Below are positions 1 to 6,591 of a stretch of DNA of 9,223 nucleotides, one piece after another. Each line of letters opens with the position of its first letter. Positions within the stretch are counted from its first letter, which is position 1. A program made the position numbers and the translations under genes. Under the pieces are notes generated by a model. That model was given only the letters and a program-made list of their open reading frames with translations. It ran no database searches and was not told the origin of the DNA. Origin of the DNA: Pseudomonadota bacterium (lineage in GTDB: Bacteria > Pseudomonadota > Alphaproteobacteria > Azospirillales > Azospirillaceae); NCBI GenBank assembly GCA_023416455.1, contig JAEZHQ010000207.1, positions 1-9,223 of the forward strand, written 5' to 3'.

Positions 1-240
1 CACAGGCCGCGGGCGCCCGCCATGTTGCGGCCGTGCGTGGAAGTGCGGGAGCGATAATGCGGCATGTCTCTACCTCAGGGATCGAACATTGCGTGCGGAA
101 GCGCAGGGGCAGCAACACTAGCAATCCGGAAAGGCAGAAACCAGACCTCTCGTTCCCTTTTTCGGCCCTTTTCCGGCCCTTTTCCGGCAGACGGGACATG
201 GAAGGTTTGCGGAGGAAGAAGAGGAGCGCCCCCCGCACCC
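1..240. other. Left-edge stretch with no supportable gene
   Basis: No reading frame here has convincing coding character on either strand. A plus-strand frame open from the window edge to a TAA at 55-57 could be the tail of an upstream gene, but 18 codons are too few to judge. A long plus-strand frame crosses this region into 686, but it is antisense to the DUF2934 gene and reads as arginine/proline-rich low complexity. The stretch is somewhat less G+C-rich than its surroundings, as expected of intergenic DNA. It contains a short 11-bp tandem repeat at 164-185. I see no clear terminator for the minus-strand gene that ends at 241. Confidence 0.5.
164..185. repeat. Short 11-bp tandem repeat
   Basis: The unit GGCCCTTTTCC occurs twice back to back at 164-174 and 175-185. 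A degenerate partial copy (CCCTTTTTC, 155-163) precedes it and a further GGC follows. It lies 56 bp downstream of the stop of the minus-strand DUF2934 gene, whose transcript would carry purine-rich GGAAAAGGGCC units there. It forms no hairpin that would make a terminator. Function unknown; it may be simple slippage. Confidence 0.6.
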
Positions 241-651
241 TTATCCGCGTGAGGCGTCCCGGCGCGACGCCTTTCCCGGCTTTCCGCTGGCGGCACCGCC
301 GCGGGAGATCTGACCGCCGGTCTTGGCGGTGCCGGTCTGTTCCGTCCGCCCCGCGGCCACCGCCGACAGGTTTTCCGCTGCCGCGCGGGTGCCGCCACCT
401 CGTTCCGCTTCGGGCCTGTCGGCTTTGGGCTTGTCCGTTGCGGCCTTGCGGCGGCGCTTCGGTGGGGCGTCCGGGGCGCTGCTTTCGGTTTCCGCAGCCT
501 GCCGCTCGGCGCGGATTTCGTCATCGACCTCCGCTTCGGCCTGACCCCAATGCTCGTCGTGGCGGCCGTGGGGACGGCCCTCCCGCTCCCAGATGTCGTG
601 GGCACGGCGCCGGACGCGCTCGGCCCGTTTCTGTTCCGGCTTCTGGGTCAT
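241..651 (-). CDS. DUF2934 domain-containing small charged protein
   Basis: This encodes a 136-residue protein of unknown function. Residues about 11-50 carry the DUF2934 signature: an Arg-rich helix, then the A-x-x-I-W-E-R-E-G-R-P-H-G-R segment (17-30) and a D-E-H-W turn leading into an acidic helix. The remaining 85 or so residues are low-complexity, rich in Ala, Lys, Arg, Gly and Pro, with a basic K-R-R-R-K cluster near 65-69. They are probably disordered. There is no signal peptide or membrane segment, so it is probably cytoplasmic. The start is well supported: an AGGAGGAGG ribosome-binding site (659-667 on the plus strand) lies 7 nt before the ATG. The stop is TAA. It is the first gene downstream of hflX on the same strand, with a 106-bp gap, so it may have its own promoter, though I could not identify one. 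The family assignment is from the motif; no function should be inferred. Confidence 0.8.
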   Translation of the reverse strand: MTQKPEQKRAERVRRRAHDIWEREGRPHGRHDEHWGQAEAEVDDEIRAERQAAETESSAPDAPPKRRRKAATDKPKADRPEAERGGGTRAAAENLSAVAAGRTEQTGTAKTGGQISRGGAASGKPGKASRRDASRG

Positions 652-757
652 GGGGCTGCCTCCTCCTGGTCATGGCGGGTTTGTGACCGGCCTGCCCGCA
701 TCAACGCTGGAGAGCGGCGGTGGTTTCAGCGCGTCTCAGAAAGCGGAACGCTTCCCG

Positions 758-2149
<1,392 letters not shown>

Positions 2150-2168
2150 CGTGCTGGTACCGTTCCTT

Positions 2169-2200
2169 CGATCAAGAGCTGTGGCGATCAAGAGTTGTGG
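2169..2200. repeat. 16-bp tandem duplication in the hflX leader
   Basis: Two adjacent 16-bp units, 2169-2184 and 2185-2200, differ at a single base (C or T at position 11 of CGATCAAGAGCTGTGG). The array abuts the putative hflX Shine-Dalgarno region and lies within the 145-bp gap between hflX and the divergent membrane-protein gene. It is therefore either in the hflX 5' leader or in the shared promoter. A period of 16 is not a multiple of 3, which fits a non-coding role. It could be a paired protein-binding site or a recent slippage event. Confidence 0.75.
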
Positions 2201-2294
2201 GTCCGCAAAAAACAGCCCGCCGCCGCCGCGGTTCCAAATCCGCCTGGAATCGTGCACAAACCGGTGGCGTGTAACCTCTGGACATACTCCCGCC

Positions 2295-3932
2295 ATGTCA
2301 TCCCTGGACCGCAGCGCCGTCCCGCCCCGTCCGGCCATGCTCTCTTCCTCCGCCGGAGCGCTGGACCGCTGGCCCTGGTGGGGGCTGTGCGCGGCGCTGG
2401 CGCTGGCCATGGCCGCGTCGTCGCTGGCGGTGGGATTCCGCCTGCCTTATTGGGCGCACGCCGACCAGGACCTCGTCCTCGCCTACCACGGGCTGCTGTT
2501 CAACGAGGGGCTGCCGCAGGAGTATTTCGACCACCCCGGCTACACCTATTTCCTGGTCATCGCCGGCTGGTACCGGCTGCTGCACGCGCTGGGGCTGCTG
2601 CCGGTCGCCACCCTGTCGGCGCTGCCGCCGGGGGCCGACGCCGCCGCCACGGCGGCGGCCTGGCAGGCCCTTGTGGAGGCCGGGCGTGCGCTGTCCATCC
2701 TCCTCACCACCGGCTTCGTGCTGGTCGCCGCCACGCTCCTGCGGGCACTGCTGCGGCCGTGGCCCGAGGGGCGCCGGGTCGCCCTGCTGGCCGCGGTGGT
2801 CCTGGCCTTCGGCGTCGGTGCGACGACCCAGGCGCGGCAGATGCGCACCGACCTGCTGTCCGCCTCGCTGGTGGTCACCGCGCTGCTGGTCGTGCTGGTG
2901 GCGGTGCGCGCCACCCCGGGGCCGCGACCACTGGCGCTGCTGGCGCTGGGCGGGCTGCTGGCGGCGCTGGCGGTGGTCACCAAGATCCAGGCGATCTTCC
3001 TCGCCCTCGGCATCCCGGTGTTCGCGCTGTTCTTCGGCCGGCGGCAGGACGGCGCGGCCGGCGCCGGCTGGGCGGCGGCCGGGGTCCTGGTCCTGCTGGC
3101 GGCGGCGGCGGCCATCCCCGCCGCCGGCCTGATCCAGCAGGGGATCGCCGACGCCGGGCGGGCGCTCCATCCCTACCGCAGCGTCGGCGGCGGGCTGTCG
3201 GGGATCTACCAGGGGATCATCGTCGGCTGGGTGTTCCTGGCCATGGCGGCCCACGCCGCGGTGTGGCGCGCCCGCCCGGCCTATGCCGTGTCCGCCATGG
3301 CCGCCGTGGCGCTCGGCCTGGCGCTCGGCGTGCTCGCCCTGACCTTGCGGCCGCACGAGCAGAACGTCATCGCCGTGGCCAACCTGGTCGAGCACATGTT
3401 CGTCTTCTCCTCCTGGCGGCACCCGGTGGCCCTCCAGGGCCAGGAAAGCGTCCTCGGCGACGGACTGTTCGGTCTGCTTGCCCACGGCCTGTGGCGCACG
3501 CTGGCGATCCGCACCATCGTCCTCCACCCCGACAACATTCCGCAGACGGTGATCGTGGAGTGGTTCGTCATCGCCGCCGTCGTCGTGCTGTGGCGGCGCG
3601 GCGAGCGTGCGGCGGCGGCGCAGGCGGGCTTCCTCCTGCTGTCCGCCTGGGGGCTTGAGACCCTGTTCGCGCTGCGCGGCTTCCAGCGCGCCTACGCCGC
3701 CTACACCGACCCGCTGGTCGTGCTGTCGGCGGCCTGGATCCTGGTCCGCTTCCCCGGGTTGCTGAAGCGTGCCGCAACGCGCCGGTGGTTGTACGGGGCG
3801 GTGGTGCTGGTGGTGGCGGCGGCCCATGCCTGGCCGCTGGTCGCGGCCCGCCGCCTGCCCGATCCGGCCGTTCACTGCGCCTGGATTCCGACTTACATGG
3901 CCCGCGTCGCCCCTTTTCCCTTCTGCCGCTGA
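2295..3932 (+). CDS. Polytopic membrane protein, GT39/ArnT-like (GT-C fold) candidate glycosyltransferase
   Basis: This encodes a 545-residue inner-membrane protein with about 12-14 hydrophobic helices (roughly 29-48, 83-105, 133-153, 162-178, 188-204, 212-230, 233-247, 258-280, 303-325, 331-350, 418-433, 443-460, 471-485, 499-516). After helix 1 comes a polar loop with D-Q-D (57-59), then F-D-H-P-G-Y (78-83) at the start of helix 2, and a later R-x-x-R-T-D (181-186) segment. An acidic first external loop and an HPG-type second helix recall GT39/ArnT-like GT-C glycosyltransferases, which transfer sugars from polyprenyl-phosphate carriers in the periplasm. The match is by layout only; no donor or acceptor can be named. 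The C-terminal tail carries two cysteines (528 and 544) that could pair if periplasmic. I chose the ATG at 2295. Neither it nor the ATG at 2337 has a good Shine-Dalgarno sequence, so the start is uncertain. The frame opens far upstream, antisense to hflX, but that part is not protein-like. Confidence 0.75.
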   Translation: MSSLDRSAVPPRPAMLSSSAGALDRWPWWGLCAALALAMAASSLAVGFRLPYWAHADQDLVLAYHGLLFNEGLPQEYFDHPGYTYFLVIAGWYRLLHALGLLPVATLSALPPGADAAATAAAWQALVEAGRALSILLTTGFVLVAATLLRALLRPWPEGRRVALLAAVVLAFGVGATTQARQMRTDLLSASLVVTALLVVLVAVRATPGPRPLALLALGGLLAALAVVTKIQAIFLALGIPVFALFFGRRQDGAAGAGWAAAGVLVLLAAAAAIPAAGLIQQGIADAGRALHPYRSVGGGLSGIYQGIIVGWVFLAMAAHAAVWRARPAYAVSAMAAVALGLALGVLALTLRPHEQNVIAVANLVEHMFVFSSWRHPVALQGQESVLGDGLFGLLAHGLWRTLAIRTIVLHPDNIPQTVIVEWFVIAAVVVLWRRGERAAAAQAGFLLLSAWGLETLFALRGFQRAYAAYTDPLVVLSAAWILVRFPGLLKRAATRRWLYGAVVLVVAAAHAWPLVAARRLPDPAVHCAWIPTYMARVAPFPFCR

Positions 3933-3943
3933 GAGACGGCGCT

Positions 3944-3970
3944 GCGGCCTGGGCGGGGCGGCCCGGCCGC
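3944..3970 (+). terminator. Possible hairpin after the membrane-protein gene
   Basis: GCGGCC (3944-3949) pairs with GGCCGC (3965-3970). The stem continues inward as GGGC/GCCC after a bulged T and closes on a 6-nt loop. It begins 11 nt after the stop codon. No U-tract follows, so it may stabilise the mRNA end or act only weakly as a terminator. It could also be a chance structure in G+C-rich DNA. Confidence 0.3.
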
Positions 3971-4006
3971 ACCACATATCCGTCGCCACTGGATGAGGCC
4001 GCAGCC

Positions 4007-4657
4007 ATGGACGACGACCGCAGCGAAACCCCTCCCGATCCCGGCCCGGCCGCGTTGGACCGCCGCGTCGCCGCCGCCGCCATGCGTCTGGCGGAGGAGC
4101 GCGGCTGGCGCCGCACCGGCCTGATGGAGGTGGCGCGCGCCGCCGGCGTGCCGCTGGACGCCTTCTACCGGCATTATCCCGACCGTTCCGACGTGCTGGC
4201 CGCCGTCTCGCGCGTCGCCGACACCGACGTGCTGGCCGGGGAGGGGCCGGTCGATCCGGAGGAGAGCGCCCGCGACCGCCTGTTCGACGTGATGATGCGG
4301 CGTTATGACGCGCTCCTCCCCTTCCGTGGCGGCCTGCGTGCGGTGGTGCGCGACCTGCGGGGCGAACCGCTGACCGCGCTGGCCTTCACCCGGCAGTTCG
4401 GGCGCTCCATGGCCTGGATGCTGCGCGCCGCCGGGGTGGCGGCCGAACCGCCGGGCGGGGCGCTGCTGGTCGCCGGGCTCGGCGCCGTGCAGGCCCGGGT
4501 CATGCGCGTTTTCCTGGACGACGACACCGCCGATCTCGCCCGCACCATGGCGGCGCTGGACGCCGAGTTGCGGCGGGCGGAGCGCTGGGCCGCGGCGCTG
4601 CGGCGCCGGCCACGGGACGGGCGGCCGGCGGAACCCGCCGACGCCTCTTCCGGTTGA
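4007..4657 (+). CDS. TetR-type transcriptional regulator with COQ9-like C-terminal half
   Basis: This is a 216-residue protein. The N-terminal part (about 17-65) has the TetR DNA-binding layout: a first helix with A-A-x-R-L-A-E-E-R-G-W, a helix-turn-helix around G-L-M-E-V-A-R-A-A-G-V-P-L-D-A-F-Y-R-H-Y (38-57), then a P-D-R-S-D-V-L segment. The C-terminal part, with A-R-D-R-L-F-D-V-M-M-R-R-Y-D-A-L-L-P (88-105) and R-x-x-V-R-D-L, resembles the all-helical domain shared by many alphaproteobacterial TetR proteins and COQ9. COQ9 binds lipids in ubiquinone synthesis. A hydrophobic ligand is therefore possible but unproven. The ATG at 4007 is preceded by a weak GGATGAGG. The gene lies 74 bp after the membrane-protein gene and 133 bp before the phasin, all on one strand. 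It could regulate a neighbour, but no target can be read from the sequence. Confidence 0.82.
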   Translation: MDDDRSETPPDPGPAALDRRVAAAAMRLAEERGWRRTGLMEVARAAGVPLDAFYRHYPDRSDVLAAVSRVADTDVLAGEGPVDPEESARDRLFDVMMRRYDALLPFRGGLRAVVRDLRGEPLTALAFTRQFGRSMAWMLRAAGVAAEPPGGALLVAGLGAVQARVMRVFLDDDTADLARTMAALDAELRRAERWAAALRRRPRDGRPAEPADASSG

Positions 4658-4679
4658 AGGAGGGAAGGTGCGACGTAAT

Positions 4680-4702
4680 GCTTGTTGCGCTGCACAAGCG
4701 CA
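4680..4702. promoter_or_regulatory. Nested inverted repeats just upstream of the phasin promoter
   Basis: Two overlapping inverted repeats share this 23-bp stretch. GCTTGT (4680-4685) pairs with ACAAGC (4694-4699) across 8 nt, and TGCGCT (4686-4691) pairs with AGCGCA (4697-4702) across 5 nt. The segment abuts the proposed -35 element at 4703, a typical place for a regulator site, and contains the TGC/GCA content typical of PhaR targets. It is weaker than the downstream palindrome at 4742-4762. Confidence 0.4.
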
Positions 4703-4731
4703 TTGACTATCTTTTCGGCACACTTCATAGT
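4703..4731 (+). promoter_or_regulatory. Putative sigma70-type promoter of the phasin gene
   Basis: TTGACT (4703-4708, five of six consensus bases) is followed after a 17-bp spacer by CATAGT (4726-4731, four of six). Transcription would begin near 4738, giving a leader of about 50 nt that contains the palindrome at 4742-4762. The surrounding 70 bp is clearly more A+T-rich than the rest of the window, as expected for a promoter. The hexamers also lie in an inverted repeat, GACTAT (4705-4710) with ATAGTC (4727-4732). Confidence 0.6.
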
Positions 4732-4741
4732 CGCACTTCAG

Positions 4742-4762
4742 GCATGCTGCGCCGCAGCATGC
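4742..4762. promoter_or_regulatory. Perfect 10-bp-arm palindrome, probable PhaR-type operator of the phasin gene
   Basis: GCATGCTGCG (4742-4751) and CGCAGCATGC (4753-4762) are exact inverted copies around a single C. The core reads CTGC-GCC-GCAG, matching the CTGC-N3-GCAG pattern I recall being reported for PhaR, the repressor of phasin and PHA synthesis genes in Rhodobacter and Paracoccus. It lies a few bases after the predicted transcription start and about 28 bp before the phasin ATG, where bound protein would block transcription. The palindrome is directly seen; assigning it to PhaR is inference. No phaR gene is in this window. As RNA it could also fold into a leader hairpin. Confidence 0.65.
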
Positions 4763-4790
4763 GGAAGACCTTTCGTCGGGGGTGAGAAAC

Positions 4791-5237
4791 ATGGCCAAGC
4801 AGTCGACCGGTAATCCGTTCCTTGAGTTCGACCTGTCCAAAACGCTGGGCGAGTACAAGATCCCCGGTCTGGATGTGGAAGCCATCCTGGCGAGCCAGCG
4901 CAAGAACATCGAGGCCGTCACCGCCGCCAACCAGCTGGCGTTCGAGGGGTTGCAGGCCGTGATCCGCCGCCAGACCGAGATCGTGCGGGCGTCGCTGGAG
5001 GAAGCCGGCGGCTACGTCAACCAGGTCATCGCCGCGGGCACCCCGGAGGAGAAGGCCGCCAAGCAGGCCGAACTGGTGAAGGTCGCCTTCGAGAAGGCCC
5101 TGGCCAACGTCAAGGAACTGGCCGAACTGGTCGCCAAGTCCAACAACGAGGCTGCCGAGGTGCTGTCCAAGCGCGTGTCGGAGAGCCTCGACGAGGTCAA
5201 GGGCGCCCTGGCCAAGGCCCAGGCCGCCCGCAAGTAA
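4791..5237 (+). CDS. phaP: Phasin family protein (PHA granule-associated)
   Basis: Phasins coat intracellular polyhydroxyalkanoate granules and control their number and size. This 148-residue protein shows the PF09361/TIGR01841-type pattern: N-P-F-L-E-F-D (8-14), an I-P-G-L-D-V-E-A-I-L-A-S-Q-R-K-N-I-E-A segment (24-42), then A-N-Q-L-A-F-E-G-L-Q-A-V-x-R-R-Q. Long amphipathic helices rich in Ala, Glu and Lys follow to a K-A-Q-A-A-R-K tail. There is no cysteine, signal peptide or membrane helix. The ATG at 4791 is preceded by GGGGGTGA at good spacing. A GTG at 4782 is in frame but lies inside that ribosome-binding site, so I rejected it. Codon use is strongly biased to AAG, GAG, AAC and CTG, consistent with high expression. 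It appears monocistronic, with its own promoter, the palindrome at 4742-4762 and a strong terminator after it. Which phaP paralogue it is cannot be told. Confidence 0.93.
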   Translation: MAKQSTGNPFLEFDLSKTLGEYKIPGLDVEAILASQRKNIEAVTAANQLAFEGLQAVIRRQTEIVRASLEEAGGYVNQVIAAGTPEEKAAKQAELVKVAFEKALANVKELAELVAKSNNEAAEVLSKRVSESLDEVKGALAKAQAARK

Positions 5238-5264
5238 GCGCCCCTTTTCCCGAACCCATCCCGC

Positions 5265-5291
5265 AAAGGGCCGCCCGCCGGGCGGCCCTTT
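5265..5291 (+). terminator. Rho-independent terminator of the phasin gene
   Basis: A 27-nt perfect inverted repeat has 13-nt arms, AAAGGGCCGCCCG and CGGGCGGCCCTTT, centred on C5278. It forms a very stable G+C-rich stem whose flanks are A-rich on the left and T-rich on the right. It starts 27 nt after the phasin stop and separates it from csaA. The T-run is only three bases, so termination may be aided by the strength of the stem. Confidence 0.85.
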
Positions 5292-5345
5292 CGTCGATCC
5301 GGGCACGGCGGCGGACAGGTTTTCCGAAATCCGCCCCCATAGGGT

Positions 5346-5407
5346 CCCGCCCACGCATGGGCGGGCCGGGAGCCTGAAAAATCCGGAGTCCGCGGGTTTC
5401 ACCGCGG
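5346..5407 (+). other. Two hairpins in the gap upstream of csaA
   Basis: The first hairpin pairs CCCGCCCA (5346-5353) with TGGGCGGG (5358-5365) around a CGCA loop. The second pairs CCGCGG (5390-5395) with CCGCGG (5402-5407) around GTTTCA, and a flanking GTCC/GGAC match could extend it with a bulge. Neither is followed by a T-run. The csaA promoter could not be located, so it is unclear whether these hairpins lie in its mRNA leader or upstream of it. Confidence 0.4.
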
Positions 5408-5481
5408 CCGGACCTGTGGCCCGATCGGGCAAAACCTGCTTATCCTGGCGGCCGCAACGGAACTGGCGGTTGGGGAGCACG

Positions 5482-5817
5482 GTGACCATCACCTACGACG
5501 ATTTTCTCAAGGTGGACATCCGCGTCGGCACCATCACGGCGGCGGAGCCGTTCCCGGAGGCGCGCAAGCCGGCCTTCAAGCTGACCGTGGATTTCGGGCC
5601 GGACATCGGCACCCGGCGCAGTTCCGCCCAGATCACGCACCACTACGCGCCGGCCGAGCTGGTCGGGCGCCAGATCCTGGCGGTGGTGAACTTCCCGCCC
5701 AAGCGGATCGGCCCCTTCACCAGCGAGGTGCTCTGCCTCGGCCTGCCCGACGCCACGGGCGCGGTGGTGCTGGTCGGCCCGGACCGGACGGTGCCCGCCG
5801 GCGGCCGCCTCTACTGA
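5482..5817 (+). CDS. csaA: Chaperone CsaA (tRNA-binding-domain protein)
   Basis: CsaA is a small homodimeric OB-fold protein related to the tRNA-binding domain of methionyl-tRNA synthetase. In Bacillus it acts as an export-related chaperone. This 111-residue copy spans the whole family length (B. subtilis CsaA is about 110). It shows the family pattern: D-D-F-L-K-V-D-I-R-V-G-T-I (6-18), F-P-E-A-R-K-P-A-F-K-L (24-34), F-G-x-D-I-G-x-R-x-S-S-A-Q-I-T (38-52), V-V-N-F-P-P-K-R-I-G (68-77) and S-E-V-L-C-L-G (81-87). The GTG at 5482 is chosen because a GGGGAG motif lies just upstream and it gives the standard length. The upstream in-frame codons have no similarity to the family. It lies 190 bp after the phasin terminator, so it has its own transcription start, and 66 bp before the methyltransferase, with which it may be cotranscribed. 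Confidence 0.94.
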   Translation: MTITYDDFLKVDIRVGTITAAEPFPEARKPAFKLTVDFGPDIGTRRSSAQITHHYAPAELVGRQILAVVNFPPKRIGPFTSEVLCLGLPDATGAVVLVGPDRTVPAGGRLY

Positions 5818-5823
5818 CACTTC

Positions 5824-5883
5824 CGGGACTGGTACAATCGGGACTGGCGCCATCGGGACTGACACCGTCGGGACAAGGACCGC
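5824..5883 (+). repeat. Four-unit 15-bp tandem repeat ending at the methyltransferase start codon
   Basis: Four consecutive 15-bp units occupy 5824-5838, 5839-5853, 5854-5868 and 5869-5883. All begin CGGGAC, and the first three begin CGGGACTG. The remaining bases drift (for example GTACAAT, GCGCCAT, ACACCGT after CGGGACTG). The fourth unit has changed to contain AAGGA (5875-5879), the probable ribosome-binding site, 4 nt before the ATG at 5884. The array fills nearly all of the csaA-methyltransferase gap. Since 15 is a multiple of 3 it could be decayed coding sequence, but in the csaA frame it lies beyond the stop and hits another stop in unit 3. Confidence 0.85.
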
Positions 5884-6564
<681 letters not shown>

Positions 6565-6575
6565 CGGCATGCGCC

Positions 6576-6589
6576 GCGCCGGAAGGCGC
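6576..6589. terminator. Small hairpin between convergent genes
   Basis: GCGCC (6576-6580) pairs with GGCGC (6585-6589) around a GGAA tetraloop, inside the 27-bp gap between the convergent stops at 6564 and 6592. It could serve both transcripts, but the stem is short and has no T-run on either side, so it is only a candidate. Confidence 0.25.
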
Positions 6590-6591
6590 CG

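Noticed and set aside
1..57. Plus-strand frame open from the left edge to TAA at 55-57, possibly the end of an upstream gene
   Set aside because: Eighteen codons with no recognisable motif are too few to call a coding end.
78..86. GGGATCGAA, which on the minus strand reads TTCGATCCC like a tRNA T-arm
   Set aside because: The flanking bases do not form a T-stem, and no acceptor or anticodon stem can be drawn around it.
2298..3989. Long minus-strand frame of 563 codons opposite the membrane-protein gene, and another plus-strand frame at 2195-3658
   Set aside because: Both are Arg/Gly/Gln- or Pro-rich with no domain pattern. The hydrophobic-helix frame at 2295-3932 is the one with protein-like character.
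4678..4785. A 35-codon frame upstream of the phasin (ATG at 4678, TGA at 4783-4785), with purine-rich AGGAGGGAAGG before it and its stop 5 nt before the phasin ATG, like a coupled leader peptide
   Set aside because: Its codons (many ending in T or A) are unlike every real gene in the window, and the likely promoter and operator lie inside it. The open frame is probably incidental.
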